Origin: Schistosoma mansoni
Taxonomy: Eukaryota > Platyhelminthes > Trematoda > Strigeidida > Schistosomatidae
Assembly: GCF_000237925.1 (NCBI RefSeq)
Contig: NC_031502.1
Span: 52,651,120-52,715,119, forward strand
Direction of reading: 5' to 3'
DNA: 64,000 nucleotides
Each line of letters begins with the position of its first letter. Position 1 is the first letter of the stretch. Positions 1-12,189 of this stretch are shown piece by piece. A program made the translations under genes and the position numbers. The notes beneath the pieces are model-generated. The model did no database searches and was not told where the DNA came from. It saw only the letters and a program-made list of their open reading frames with translations.

Positions 1-1385
1 CATATTGTTAATCTTTTGATGCCAATTGAGACTGTAATGTTTAATTTCATAATAGTTTTCTCAGTCTTTCTATCGCTTTCATTGAGTTTCTATGTTTCTT
101 CTTGAACTGTATATAATTTGTTTTAATTGATATTATTCTGGCAGCTGCCATATTGACTGTTCTCTCTTTGATTGTGTTGCTTGATTTTGACTGGGATCGT
201 GCATTTTGGTTGTAAATTGGAGCACTTTCCCAGAATCCGAAACACTTTGTGTTATAGAACAACCGCTCAAACGGAATCTTACTTGATCTATCCAGAAAGG
301 ATAGAATAACACTTACCTTTTGGTGTGTTCGATTGATTGTTTTCGGGAAACGCATTACTAAACTTTTACTCTAGTTATTCAGCCAAAGCCAGACCTACTG
401 GAATTTAGGTTTGGATCTTACATCCCCTCCTGATCCTTATGCTTTCAATCGACCTTGTTAAGATTTTACTGACACAAATATGATCAATCTGATTCTCTGT
501 GATACGATCCGGTGATACCCATAAAGCTTCGTGTATGCGTTTGTGAGGCAATATAGTACCATCTATAACCGTTTTGTTGAATGCACATAAATTTACGAAT
601 CTCTCGCTATTCTCATTACTTTCTTCCAGTACATGTCCTCCCATGATATCTTCATACCCAATGTTGTCCATTACAACCTTGACGTTTAGGTCCCTCATCA
701 GGATGGTCAGGTTGTTTCCTGAACATTTCACTACGATCGATTGTAGCCTCCTGTAGAACTGATCTTCATCGTCATTATTGGTCTTGTTAGTGGATGCATA
801 GCATCGGAAAACATTCATTGTGGTTTCCTACTTCTTTGTTTTGAGAGATGCTTTGATGATCCTGGATCCATAAGATTCCCATCCTACAAGTGCTTTACGT
901 GCCTCTTTGGACAACATCGGAGCAACTTCCTCAGTGTGTGGAGCATTTTCTTGTATTTGGCCAGAGTACAGCAGCATCTCTCCCAAACATATCCTTTCCT
1001 GTCCATCTTGAGCCTAGTTGGTTCCATCAAGTTTTATCTCCGCATTTCCACGACAATTTGCTTGATCATCTCGTTCTCACACATTGTTTGGTCATTCCAT
1101 GTCCCTATGTTTATTGTTGTTCTGGGTGTAAGAAGGGTCATCGGCCTCTAGAGGTCCGAAGAATATCGACATTCACCATGTGGAGTCATAATTCTTCTGA
1201 AATAAGATCCTCTAGCTCTCCGAAAAAATTTTAAACGGTTTAATTTGTTCCTTCCACTTGGCGTTCTTTTGGCAAGATTATTTTGTGCGTGACGGGATCA
1301 CTAACAGCATGACCAACCATCCTCCTTTACAAGGAATTCGGACCGCCAGTAGCCCCGGAAGAGCTACATCCGAGATTCTACTATT
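1..1385 (-). mobile_element. RTE/SR2-type LINE, eroded 5' half (endonuclease), runs off the left edge
   Basis: Read on the minus strand, about 1385 down to 405 encodes the 5' leader and AP-endonuclease region of an RTE-clade LINE. It is collinear with the better copy at 30780-31430: both share the stretch around 'gtgtggagcattttc' and the leader around 'gaagagctaca'. Downstream peptides at 818-405 include an 'LTILMRDLNVKV' stretch (degenerate GDLN endonuclease motif) and 'ENQIDHICVSK'. A weaker stretch at 355-47 resembles the lysine-rich linker before the RT domain ('TIKERTVNMAAARI'). The frame is broken in several places, so it is a dead copy. Its 3' half would lie outside the window. Confidence is good for the family, low for the exact left limit. 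Confidence 0.75.
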
Positions 1386-1399
1386 ATGGTTGCTAAGAT

Positions 1400-1770
1400 G
1401 AATGTATTATTATCCAAGAAGACCAAGTAGCGGAAAATAAATCCCCAAAATCAATAGCTCTGTAAGTCTTTGACATTTTATACTGATCACATTAGTTTTA
1501 ATGGACTCACCTAGCTGAAGACGGCCGATCACACATCCGTACCAGATCACAAGTGGGTACTTCGTGGTCAACCCCTCTTACAATCGCTAGCCAGTTTAGA
1601 TCAGTCACTTCTCGACATATTGATAGCCCATCAAATATATTTTCGAACCTCTTCGCTTTTGACTTCTGTTTCAATGGGTTGACACATTTCTATTATAGAA
1701 CGTGTTACTGGTTAAGGTATTGTCAAACTTCAAATACTTGTGTCATCTTCAACCATTATTCTACGTAACT
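1400..1770. repeat. Dispersed ~340-bp repeat, copy 1
   Basis: This stretch aligns with 19039-19385 in the same orientation and with 20470-20800 in reverse complement. Shared landmarks are 'ccccaaaatcaatagct', 'catccgtaccagatcac' (compare 'catccgcaccagatcac') and 'tcaaatatat'. It begins directly after the eroded RTE leader. No long open frame and no tRNA-like promoter boxes are evident. One copy interrupts a CR1 RT frame, so the family is or was mobile. Its class is unknown to me. Confidence 0.6.
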
Positions 1771-2799
1771 AAATAGAGAACGAAACAAGCTCATTTGAAT
1801 TTGTTAACCACAAGGGTCTACGATTCAAAGTTTTGCGTAACTAAATGATGGCTACTGCTCAAAATCTCCAAATATTATCAGTTATTCTGAACGCTTTTCG
1901 TAACCACAATGAAATGACAAGAATGGCATACGCGATTGATTTTTAAGCATGTTTCAAAATATAGGATTCGAGAAGCGTAACGATAGAAATTCTAGTATTT
2001 GGTCAAAACATTAGAATAACGGACGAAAGTTTACTCGATTAAGCCAAACTTTGTTCTTCTGAATAACACGCGGATCAATTTTCAAAGATCCGTATCGATT
2101 TATATCTAAGTACAAACTCCGTGATAATTTAAATGGTTATAACTTGAGAAAGAATTCAAACCATATCGTAAGTACGAAGTATCTAGAACGGCAAAGCCTG
2201 TGCTGTACAGTTAAAGGTTTCTCTGTCACAAAATAACATGATAAACAGCTAAAGGAATGCTTAACAAATAAGAGTTTGATACCGGAAAATCAATAAAAAT
2301 ATTCCTAACAAGGTGGTATCAGATATCTGTCTGCAAGGGTTCCAGTAACCTTTCTAAAGAAACAGACGAACGCTGACGATTAAACACTGGACCACGCAAC
2401 AACCACGAGTTTAGTCAAACACAACCTTATTCTCAGTAATCCTGCAACGGTAAAATCAGGCAATAAGGAGTGAATCTTTAACCAGTGTCAAATAATAAAA
2501 GCCAAGACAAGGAAGACAGAAGAAAATAAGGTGTGGTTATAGGAGACATGAATAAAGATTGGAATACAAGACAGGGAAGGGGAATAAATATATGACAATG
2601 CTGTCCAATAAAATCCTTTCGGGGGGTTTTCAGCTGGTCCATTCCGTTATATGAGGTTCTTTTGTTTCACATACACTTTTTAACAGAAGTCACGCAGAGG
2701 AATGAAAATGGTGATAAATATTTCCGATTTATATTATCAGGGCACGTTCAGACGGACCAACTCATTTTCATTACCTCGCAGTAGCTGCCGTATACTTGG
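1771..2799. other. Intergenic, nothing recognised
   Basis: AT-rich sequence without a convincing reading frame, splice-bounded exon or match to the other repeats in this window. Confidence 0.5.
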
Positions 2800-3205
2800 T
2801 ATATCCCGAAGAGATTTATGAACGGTAACCTTGAGAACTATTTGTGGACCAACATGATATGTATATTTCCTATTGTATAATTGTTAAGTGACTAAACTAT
2901 TCATATTCGTGTCCATCTTATCATAAGCTTTGTCTTAACCTATGAACTATTAATATACGATTTACCACTCTTGAGTTATACGTAGTCTATCGGTTACTGC
3001 CTCTCACGTTCACAGCCACTTTGGGCTGAGTCTTGTGCAAATGTTACTTTCTATTTCATGGTCCATCTGTTTGGTATATAAACCCAATATGTTTGAAATA
3101 AATGACTCATATTGCAGAGGCTGTTATTGGTGTGCTGAGCTTAACTAGCTGGGCTTGGCAGATAGCAGAACGGACAAATACTCTAGACTGCTCGTACAAC
3201 TATAT
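2800..3205 (+). mobile_element. LTR-like fossil, copy 1 (solo)
   Basis: About 400 bp that aligns along its whole length with 45580-46000. Both copies carry a promoter-like TATA box followed closely by an AT-rich stretch (in this copy with an AATAAA polyA signal), the layout of an LTR. No flanking coding region of an LTR element was recognised at either locus, so each looks like a solo LTR. The two copies differ at many positions, which suggests old insertions. Family not determined (Gypsy-type elements are common in schistosomes). Confidence 0.5.
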
Positions 3206-4753
3206 ATGTATTCAAAGTTAGCATTGAAGTAATATGTAGTGTGAAGCAATTGACATAGACGTGTAGTGACCTGCTTTTTCGACAAGAACGCGATTGGTAT
3301 AATAGAAACAATTATTATTATAACCAATTGTACCAGCGATTGTTTTACTGTACTTGTTTAACTGTATCAAAGTCACTTCTCGTTCCGCTCTCCATCTTGT
3401 TGGTTCGAACTTTCTTACGCTCTGCTCTTATTACCTGTGATCTTTGGTACGTCTCAGTATTCATTCGATACCACGAGAATACCAATAAATATACTCTTCT
3501 GGTTTGCGAGTTATCAAAGGAACCAAGTCATTTCTGGGTGCGTAATCTCATTGTAGTGGTTATCATAGTCCATCATGACTCGACGCCATCTACAGATGAA
3601 TGAAAATAATTGTAACGACAAAGGTTGTCAATAATGACTAAATGTATATATCCAGGAACAGGTTATTTGGTGTTCGAATCCCAAAAACGTAAGATGTGGG
3701 TGATGCACCAACTAATGAAGTTCGGAGACATAACTTAGATTGTTTGGCAATCTTAGAAATGATGAAGAGTTTACATAAGACTCCAGGAATTAAAGAACTG
3801 ATAAGACGGGTGACGTAATATTTTGACAGGACTTGAAGAATTCATATAATTGAATTAAATGAACGGAAATGTATCAGTGAAGGGATGCTTTTAATGCACA
3901 TGAAATGAAAATTCGGCAAGGTAAAACCACATAACGAAATGAACAGTAAAAATATATTGAAAAAAAAGTTGCAATGGTAGTAGTAGATTTATTATTATTA
4001 TTATACATAAACCAAGTTTCAGTTTTTCTCATCTCTGTTGTTTCGGCAAACCGAAGAGACGCTATGTTTCTTTGTCTGTTAATAACTTTGAAAGCCTGAG
4101 AAATATCAACCATGTTCCCATCGCCAAGTGAATTCCGAGCAGCTGAAATGTTAAGAGTCGTTGTGTCTCTCAGTCTCAAGTTCTATGGAACATTCCCGGA
4201 AATGTGAACCTGTACATATTTTGAGAAGCGTTTGGTCTAGGGTGATTTATAATTGCAAGGGATTAATAGCAAAGCACACTCAAGCGTGAACAGGTGCGCT
4301 TTCAGCCGGGGTGTGTTCACTAGAAATAATGAGGTCAACATCAATCTTGAAGACGAACAGAACAATTCATTTTGGGGATTTATCTACTGCTACAAGTGGA
4401 AAACCTAATCTCACTCAAAGGAAAACCAGTAACAACAATTGTCGATAGTGAAGCGAAACTGTCTCAAGTGCTACAGATTGATAGAATTATTGTAAGTCAA
4501 TTAAACATCTAGTCATCACCTCTGAAGACAAAGAGGTTATCAACCAATTTTCTCATATCTCAACAAAATATGGTCACCACTCAAGAAGCTTTCAGTAAAT
4601 ACTTGTAATGATTCTCTTCTGGAAAAGAGATGAGCAAATCCCTTTCACTGAGTCAAACTCTTATGAGGTAATTTTCTTGTTTAACTGCATTATTTTTGCT
4701 AACTTGGGTCACTATGCCCTTCCCTTAACTACTGCCGTGTAATTTGGTTTCAG
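3206..4753. other. Intergenic upstream of the DYNLT1-like gene, nothing recognised
   Basis: AT-rich. An imperfect inverted repeat lies near 3292-3331 (attggtataat / attataaccaat). Short open frames have no recognisable similarity. The DYNLT1 promoter and any upstream untranslated exon should lie here but cannot be pinpointed. Confidence 0.4.
4752..4753 (+). promoter_or_regulatory. Splice acceptor 6 nt before the DYNLT1 start codon (candidate trans-splice site)
   Basis: A pyrimidine-rich run ending in CAG (4741-4753) sits just before the ATG at 4760. Either an upstream 5'-UTR exon is cis-spliced here or, as established for many schistosome mRNAs, a spliced leader is added. The sequence alone cannot distinguish the two. 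Confidence 0.45.
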
Positions 4754-4759
4754 TGCATA

Positions 4760-7700
4760 ATGGATGATTTGCAAACATCTGAAGAGGTAATTCTTCACAT
4801 TATCACAGTTTTTATCTAATAGACAACCTTTGTCCAAGACGAAGTAAAAAACATAGTTAAAGAGGTGCGAGAGATTTCATAACTGTCAGATTTTAAACAA
4901 ATCTTTAGAGCATAGAAGGCATCATTGGTTCTAGTTCTTATTCACACAATAAAGTACAACAGTGGACTTCGTCTGTGATTGAACAATGCCTCAGTCAGCT
5001 GACTAAACTTGGAAAACCTTTTAAGTACATCGGTATGCTTGACGGAATTATGTTAACATCACTTCTAGTCACATGTGTAATAATGCAGAAAAGTGGAGCT
5101 GGACTACATACTGCAAGCTCTTGTTATTGGGATAGTACTACTGACGGTGAGTGTAGAGTTTTATGACGTAAATTATTTTAAAAGAATATATCCTGACTTG
5201 TGTTTTAAGGTCAAAGCCCAGATGCTTTTGTCGATCCCCTTCTGCCATGCTTTAATGTTTATCTAGTCTATATAATGAGTTAGCTAGAGACATTCGCTCT
5301 CAGTAGAGGTTGATTGGTCTATCACAGGACCCGTGTGTCCAGAAGACTCTGTTCTCCGCTTACAGACCCGCCTGCTATGTCCAGCGAGTCTTCCTGACGT
5401 AGTTAGAAGAAACCAAAAAGATACACCAACTTCAAGATCATTTCTTAATATTCTACGCGTCCCAGTCGCATCTCTTTCTAATCTGCGGTATGAAATCACA
5501 AGGAACCATCCTCGTAGACTACTCTGGTATCGATCTTCTGTACTCCTTCAAACAGGTCTAGATTTTTTCTCAAACAGTTCTCTATGGCTTATACACACCT
5601 TTTGGTTCGTACCTTAATGGCAATATGTAAATGGTAATAGATATATCCCTTCCTATTTTTGTGATAGTTGTACCACCTTTACTGTTCCGAAATCTCTAGC
5701 CAAAACTGGACAGCAGTGAGCCGTGGTTTTGACTTCCTATAACTGTTATGTCACTATAAGTTAGGAAAAACCCTAGAGGTGGGTCGCCGATTCTTTAGTT
5801 AATGCCGTCTGTATCCACTGCGCACTGAGACGCTTCCATCGATAGGTGTTCACTGTCAGAACACTTCAACAAGACGTAAAAGTTAGCCTAGACTGTTCTT
5901 GAGATAAGATGGTGGTTGGAGGTGGTCAACAGGAAACCCTGGACCCGCGTTTCGTGCTACTTGGCACTCGTCAGCAAGATGAACCTTTAGACATGAGAAC
6001 ACTGACGGACTCAGAACCATGCTTATGACCTGATTCAATTTTGCGTTTGGTAATAGAGAATGATGGACGTTTATCCTCTGCTGTTAATGGATCATTCTAT
6101 TTTATTGATTGTCNNNNNNNNNNNNNNNNNNNNNNNNNNNNNNNNNNNNNNNNNNNNNNNNNNNNNNNNNNNNNNNNNNNNNNNNNNNNNNNNNNNNNNN
6201 NNNNNNNNNNNNNNNNNNNNNNNNNNNNNNNNNNNNNNNNNNNNNNNNNNNNNNNNNNNNNNNNNNNNNNNNNNNNNNNNNNNNNNNNNNNNNNNNNNNN
6301 NNNNNNNNNNNNNCCTTGCTGACGAGTGCCAAGTAGCAGGAAACGCGGGTCCAGGGTTTCCTGTTGACCACCTCCAACCACCATCTTATCTCAATATATA
6401 GTGCACGCAGTGTCGAGCCGCCTAGACTAGTGGCCACATTGCAACTTGATCGACAGCACTCGATCAGCACTAAGAAGGACTTAACACGCATGACATTGAT
6501 CACCACCCAGTGATCAATCAATTGTGATAGACTGTTCTTACATCTTCATCTTGTGCTACGTCTTTGTTTTGATGTTATCAAAACAAAGTGACATTAAAGA
6601 TACGATGATATACGGAAGTTCATTGACATAATAAAACATTACTTGGTACAGAGCCCTGTGGTAACCCGCTAATTGCTTGTTTCAAACAGTCTAGTTAATT
6701 CGTACTTTCTCGGCAGTCAGTAAGAAACTCCTCGATGCGCTTAAGCAGGTATCAGTCCTCTATGTCTGGTAAAAGGCTGTCATACGGAATCCTGTCGAAA
6801 GATTTGCTGAAACCCACGTAGATTACATTTACTGATATTATCTAAAAGCTGCAACGGAAAATAGCCTGGAAATAAAACCCTACTCCTAAGCTTGAGATAT
6901 GAATACGTTCGTTCCTTTTAACTTTGATAGATGCATGTAAAATCGAAAGTTAAGGTAAAAGTTTGTCACATAATGTGAAAGTCGTTTTGAATGACTCATT
7001 CATGATGAGACAAAATAGTAATTAGTAAATGATCAGCATACATGTTTATCTCTCAAGCCAAAAACTGTCAAGTCATTTACTTTTTCAGGAAATGTCCATC
7101 GTTGTGTCTTGCGGTGGACACATCTCGCTTGAGTCAGCTCATTGTAATTGTTTGATCTTGTGGTTGGGAAACAGTAGCTGGATGTCGAAATACGGATTAT
7201 AAGAGTAGTGTTATTTAGACCAATGGATCGTGTCTTGATGCTATGGTTATTTAACACCTAATCTTACCTATATTTCCGAAAGTCAATCGTTCAGTAAATT
7301 TACGGATAACTCATCACCACTGGTGGCTACCTTTTACCTCTTATTCACCGGAGCCTTAATTTTACAGGATTGATGTGAACTACATAAATCGCTATGCACC
7401 ATATTATGAAAGGTCCTTTTTAAACATTTTGTCTGAAATTTTTAATATGTTAAGGTAAACCTTGACTGAAAATAATGTATGGGGCGACAACATTCTCCAG
7501 TCCTTTCACGAACGAATCCACTGCTAGAAACTCTCTGAAGAACAAGAGCCCTTTGCCAAAACTCCACCTTAACTAACCACAATTCTGTCTATATTTACCA
7601 GCTAATGTTGCGGTCATGAAATAGTTTTTTGTTGGTGTTAGTCAGAGATAAGCGCTTAGTAGAGTAACGACGCAAAAAGCGGTCGTTGTGACTAGTCTAT

Positions 7701-8197
7701 CGGCAGATAATTAAAAGGCCCATTTGTTACTGGCCACCTCTTCCGCATCGACTGTATCTGTAATCGTGATTTGTAGCCTCATATAAGGCTTATTTGTAAC
7801 GTTAGCATTTTTAACAGCGGGTATCGTTACTGCTACAAGTCCTTACGAAACTATTCAGGCAGTTATAGCGTACTTCTTATGTATGTTGTAAGAAAAGGAA
7901 AGGCATTGTTGGACTGTGTATTCAGGGACAAAAACCTTCAATTCAGTTCCGTCTAAGAGTTTGAACAAAGCTTAGAGATGAAATCCGCAAATTTTATTGT
8001 GTAAGTTAAGTTAAAGTAGGACGTGAATTTTCAGCACAAAGATTCACTGGAACAGTAGACTTTATGATAATCTGCTACATACGTAACATTAACATTCATA
8101 CCAATCATTACTATTTTGTATTTCAGGGAGTTGTACAGTAAAATGGGAAAACAAGTCTATGTATTTTATCGTTACAGTGTTTGGCTTAGCAATATAA
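4760..8197 (+). CDS. DYNLT1: Dynein light chain, Tctex type (DYNLT1/Tctex-1 orthologue), 5 exons
   Basis: Exons: 4760-4786, 4823-4864, 4909-5032, 5069-5146, 8127-8197. All introns are GT-AG and the phases agree; the total is 342 nt, 113 aa, the length I recall for human DYNLT1. The protein is a light chain of cytoplasmic or axonemal dynein that dimerises and binds the intermediate chain and cargo. Diagnostic stretches, matched from memory to human DYNLT1, are '[20 protein letters not shown]' (exons 3-4), '[18 protein letters not shown]' (exon 4) and '[20 protein letters not shown]' (exon 5). The first three introns are only 36, 44 and 36 bp. The fourth is 2980 bp and swollen by repeats and an assembly gap, so single-exon searches would miss the last exon. 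The start is the ATG giving the N-terminus MDDLQTSEE; the N-terminus is the least conserved part of this family. Confidence 0.93.
5901..6527. mobile_element. Inverted-repeat element flanked by a 12-bp duplication, with an assembly gap inside
   Basis: The 79-bp arm 5901-5979 is the reverse complement of 6314-6392 with two mismatches. Outside the arms, 'tagactgttctt' occurs at 5889-5900 and again at 6528-6539, a probable target-site duplication. Between the arms lie 134 known bases and 200 N (6114-6313). The right part (6393-6527) is unique to one side. This is either a 5'-inverted retroposon (twin priming) or a foldback element. It sits in the last intron of the DYNLT1-like gene. Confidence 0.65.
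6114..6313. other. Assembly gap (200 N)
   Basis: A round-numbered run of N, so the true length is unknown. It lies between the arms of a near-perfect inverted repeat, a structure that often breaks assemblies. Confidence 0.99.
6645..6850 (-). mobile_element. CR1-type LINE RT fragment
   Basis: On the minus strand the sequence reads like the RT palm around motif A, with translated pieces such as '[21 protein letters not shown]' in place of the usual D-F-S-K-A-F-D. Only about 65 residues are recognisable, with stops. It is a fossil in intron 4 of the DYNLT1-like gene. Confidence 0.6.
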
Positions 8198-8378
8198 TCC
8201 TTGTCGACCAAAGAAATAGTTTCAAAACAACTAATCAGATTGTATTAAGACCGTCTGTATTCTAAACAACTGGCGAACATTGGCTTTTTTGGGGTTTTAA
8301 CGTGATATGAACTTTATAATATTTTCGTTGACACAGTTTACTTGAGTATTTCCGCCGCTCAGCTGAGTTACTATGCTA

Positions 8379-8384
8379 AATAAA
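8379..8384 (+). terminator. PolyA signal for the DYNLT1-like gene
   Basis: AATAAA lies 182 bp after the stop codon at 8195-8197, the first such signal downstream on this strand in the stretch I checked. This would give a 3' UTR of roughly 200 nt. Confidence 0.45.
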
Positions 8385-9999
8385 CAGATTATGTATCATA
8401 ATTGTTTCTTTGAGATTGTTATATATCCAGATATATAAACAAAAAACGTGTTAACTAACAACAGCACTCCGCGACTTGCAATTAGTAACAAAGCATATCA
8501 ACTGATTTGTGTTTTTCAGAGTATTCCTGCCGATACTATATTCTTTTGCAAGCAGCCTCTTCTAATTCTAGGATCACAAAGTGTCAAAACCATAAGTACT
8601 TCCATTTCCCATCTTTGATTAGTTCCTAATATCTGCAAAGAAATCAGTAAACACTTTCCTGTTTACCTGGTAGTATGGAAAAAAGGCTATTGGGGGTGTT
8701 TGTGCTTCAAAGAACTGTCGTTGATTTAGATTTGTTCAAAACGCCCCTCAACATATTTCGTTGGCTGGCTAGTACTACCCAGAAGCAATGTTCTTGTTTA
8801 TTGTGATGTTTGAAAAAATGACAAGTTGGTATCTTGTAACTGCCTTCGAAGGGGCATCTTAATCGCTAAGACATAAATTCCGCTACCAGTAGCGCGAAAG
8901 TACTAGTTCCCACCATATTGTGCCGATTATGCGAAAAAACGTGATCGATGCAGTGACCAGGTCTTCACTTTCCGCTTGGTTGGTACCAAGTTACTTGCAG
9001 ACCGACTAGTGTCCCGTAATTTTATATTGAGGTTGTTTCCTATTGGTCGTACAAGACTGTCTGGTGGAGGAAGGTTTGTCTAGTATTTTGACATTCAGGA
9101 AGTCCCTCACAGCAAACACATCAAGCATAGTGATGGAATTCAACCAATAGTCTCTACTACTCCTTTTTGACAGCAGGAATTAAGCAGAATAACCCAATTA
9201 ATCGTTGGCTTACACATCAATAATACTTTGGAGACAACTCTAGAAAACGAATGTAATGGTGGCACAAATGCGTCTGAATATAAACTTCGACCTTGAATTT
9301 GTTGTCTTGCCACGTGATACCATATAGGTCACAAATCAAAATTAGTCGATAAGTGCTCATCGTCCGTATAGGACCTGGCTTGAACTGTCAAAACGCAAAG
9401 TACTCCTAGGACAGGAAATTTGACGTTGGCAACCTTACGTGGTTCACCAGAAATAGTTGGGGGTTTCATATATTCACTCATCAATTCTTTATGGCAGGCA
9501 CCAGGTTATTTTTGATACCACACTATAAAAGGTCAGATGGACTGCTATAACTTACAGGGGCGCTGTCGTATTTAGGAAAACTTCGACTGTTCGAGCTAAA
9601 AATACTGGATATATTTCTGTACTCAACGCCGTTCTCCAGAGGGAGTGTTGCATCCCATGACTACATTATGCAGGCAATAATGAGGTCTGATAACGTGTTT
9701 TTGGTATAATGAGGACGATAAAATTATTGTTAACATCTCAAAACGTCCATTTCTGTAACTTACGCAGAAATACGGTTATTGCTTCTTAAACATTGCTGTT
9801 TACAGTACAAATACCGTTACATATAGCGATGGACCTTGTAAAGTAGATCAACTAGATAGTACCAGTAATGAATGGACATACATAGTAAGGGAAACAAGAC
9901 TAGTTTCATACTCTGAGCAGAGCTGCAACGACTGTGAGGCCTTTTCTAGTGAGACGTAAATCCTAAGTAGCCTTAGGTTTATTATCCACAGTATTGATC
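8385..9999. other. Intergenic, nothing recognised
   Basis: No coding, RNA or repeat signal that I can support. GC content and frame structure look non-coding. Confidence 0.4.
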
Positions 10000-10465
10000 T
10001 GATCTCTCTTGGTCTTATCATGTTTTACTGTTATCGAAAAACGTTTACCGTTTGACTTACTACACAAAGAGGCTGCATGCTTTTGGGATTATTCGACATT
10101 TACTCTTACGACTCATCAATTCCTGCATACTACCTATTATTCTTTACTATTTTCCATTATTCTTTCCCGGGCTTTTGAGAAAAGACTTTGCTGCACTGTG
10201 GAGAATGCTGAAGGCAATTAGCAAGGTGTGTGGTGAATCTTTTGAGGTCATTATTAATATGGTTGTGGATAGACATCTTAAGTCTTGCAAACTCCTGGCA
10301 GATGTTATCATGTCAGATACTAACCATCCACTTCATTCATATCTTTCTCTTTGCATATCTTCTGGTAGAACGAGATGTCAATACATTAAAATTCATGCAC
10401 ACAAGCAAATGTATAAAAGTTCTGTAATACCTTGCCTAGCAAATATACTCTGTGACGAATAGGTT
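10000..10465 (+). mobile_element. Non-LTR RT 3'-terminal fragment (CR1/Jockey-like)
   Basis: The frame ending at 10462 reads through 'CILPIILYYFPLFFPGLLRK', then 'HPLHSYLSLCISSGRTRCQY' and a basic tail. This resembles the C-terminal (thumb and beyond) region of schistosome non-LTR RTs, where I recall motifs like CxLPIxLYCSPVIFPGLLK. The upstream RT core is missing, as is usual for 5'-truncated LINE copies. The frame is open for 136 codons, so the insertion is not very old. Family call is from memory and moderate. Confidence 0.55.
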
Positions 10466-11044
10466 GTTCAGTCACAACGTAGAACTTCGTACGTACGTAC
10501 ATCAGGTTGTTAGAGTTGACCTAGTCAGTAAATTGTATTCTTAAATAGGTCTCTAATTAAAATGTACAGATTCAGATTTTCCTCACCTTTTGTTTTTTGG
10601 TAAAAAAAGACTTGTTAAAATACCTCGTGCTGAGAACTCTATATTGTACCAAAATATAATATTGAATAAAGTCAACCAACCATCTTGTTGAAAATGATTA
10701 ACGTTACCACCTTGCTGACAATATTATAGGTCAAATAGAATTTAAACCACAGTGTCAAGTATATAGCTTGGACTAGAGTAAATTGTTTTATGCTGAAATA
10801 TTCTGTGCTAAAGTACCACTGAGAAATATAACTACATAAAAAGACATTACTATCTAGTAATTAAGTAGCAATACAAATACCATTCACAGAGTAATACTTT
10901 AGTAATGAAAAAAATTCTAAAAATTAAGTCTGTGATATGGGAATGAACATATGGTGATGAACATACACAGTAGTTATAAGCAAAGTCAGGTTTGGATATA
11001 AAAAAATGGAAAAGCCTTAATGTGAGTTATTTATCTACCATAGA
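10466..11044. other. Intergenic between LINE fragment and ANKRD39, nothing recognised
   Basis: Very AT-rich. A short GTAC/ACGT-rich tract lies at 10487-10500. The ANKRD39 3' UTR must fall in the right part (it is transcribed leftward), but no clear AATAAA on the minus strand was found close to its stop. Confidence 0.4.
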
Positions 11045-11999
11045 TCATACATTTAATTCATGACAGTGCATTTCATTAGCTGACTGACCAACGAAGTCTG
11101 GAAGAAGACCATTGTTGTCTCTAGTACTAGACAGATTAGGATAGCTCTCCAATAACCAATCTATTATATTTTTATGCTTCCCTCGGTACGCCTGAAAACA
11201 AATGAAAGAATTTATAAAATAAACAAATCCGCGGAAAGTATTTAATAAGATTGATTAATGCTGTTAATATTTGATCTTAAGTAACATGGATTCAAAAAGT
11301 ACATCTTATGACATCACCATCTTAACAGATGAAAGTACTGGGATACAAGTGATTCACTGAACATAATTAAGCTTAGGTTAAACACTTATTATTTTAAACA
11401 TCCATATTCAGTATACAAAGAGAGGTGAAAAGCATAACTAAACAAGAAATTTACACGAAAATTGGTATTGCAACACTAGGACAAAACTCAATGACTCTAG
11501 TAGTACGTTTAATATGTAAAATACTTTAGAAAATAAACCCTGGATGAAGGATATGGCTACTTACGTGGTGCAAGCAGTTCCTACCACAATTATCACGAGA
11601 TTCTAGTAGTGGTGCTCCTCCCTTGCCGACGAGCAGTTTTAAAATACCAAGATGTCCCGCATATGCTGCTCGATGTGCAGGTGTAGCCCCGTCATTCTTT
11701 GTCTTTGCGAAACTATCAGCCCCAGCTTCTAATAATACTTTGCAAACATCTTCATGATTATTTCTAGCAGCATAATGCTAGTAATTAAGATATCACTTTT
11801 AACTTACCAGAGCTGTATACCCATAACTGTCTGGTATGTTAACATTAATATGTTTATTTAATAATTTCCGGACGCGATCAATATCACCACGTGTGGAAGC
11901 ACCCAAAATCCCTCTTTCAAAATCCATTTCACTTAAATCTTGATGAGTTGATTGATATAACGCTGTATGATTGGTACATGAATGTGAATTTTCAGTCAT
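11045..11999 (-). CDS. ANKRD39: Ankyrin repeat domain protein 39 (ANKRD39 orthologue), 3 exons
   Basis: Exons on the minus strand: 11999-11808, 11777-11565, 11191-11045. Each junction is GT-AG and phase 0, giving 183 aa, the length I recall for human ANKRD39. The N-terminal 'EMDFERGI' followed by 'DSYGYTAL' and 'HYAARNNHEDVCKVLLEAGA' is collinear with the human protein (LEEMDFERGI / DSAGYTAL / HYASRNGH). About four ankyrin repeats cover residues ~30-165, including 'GATPAHRAAYAGHLGILKLL' and 'DNCGRNCLHHAYRGKHKNII'. The protein is a small all-ankyrin adaptor; its molecular role is poorly defined and I do not infer one. The first intron is only 30 bp (11778-11807) and the second 373 bp. Start chosen as the only ATG upstream of the conserved block in an open frame. 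Confidence 0.94.
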
Positions 12000-12189
12000 T
12001 CGCTGCTGAATTCTATCAGTTTTGAGGTAAAGCTGAAAGTCAGTGACAAAAAAGAACCAAAAAGACTAAATTCTCCAAGAAACAATAACACTTTGCACAG
12101 TTAAATCGATTATGGTTCATGAGATATGAAATATCATATTCGCACAGGAAGTGGACGCTATGAATAGTAAGTAGGCACCCCATTCCCGA

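Noticed and set aside
3328-3603. 91-aa plus-strand protein with a hydrophobic segment
   Set aside because: No homology recognised, no splice or start support, and it follows an LTR-like fossil in AT-rich intergenic DNA.
10052-10462. A host membrane protein (Leu/Ile/Phe-rich N-terminal part)
   Set aside because: The pattern fits the C-terminal block of schistosome non-LTR RTs better, and there is no start or splice context.
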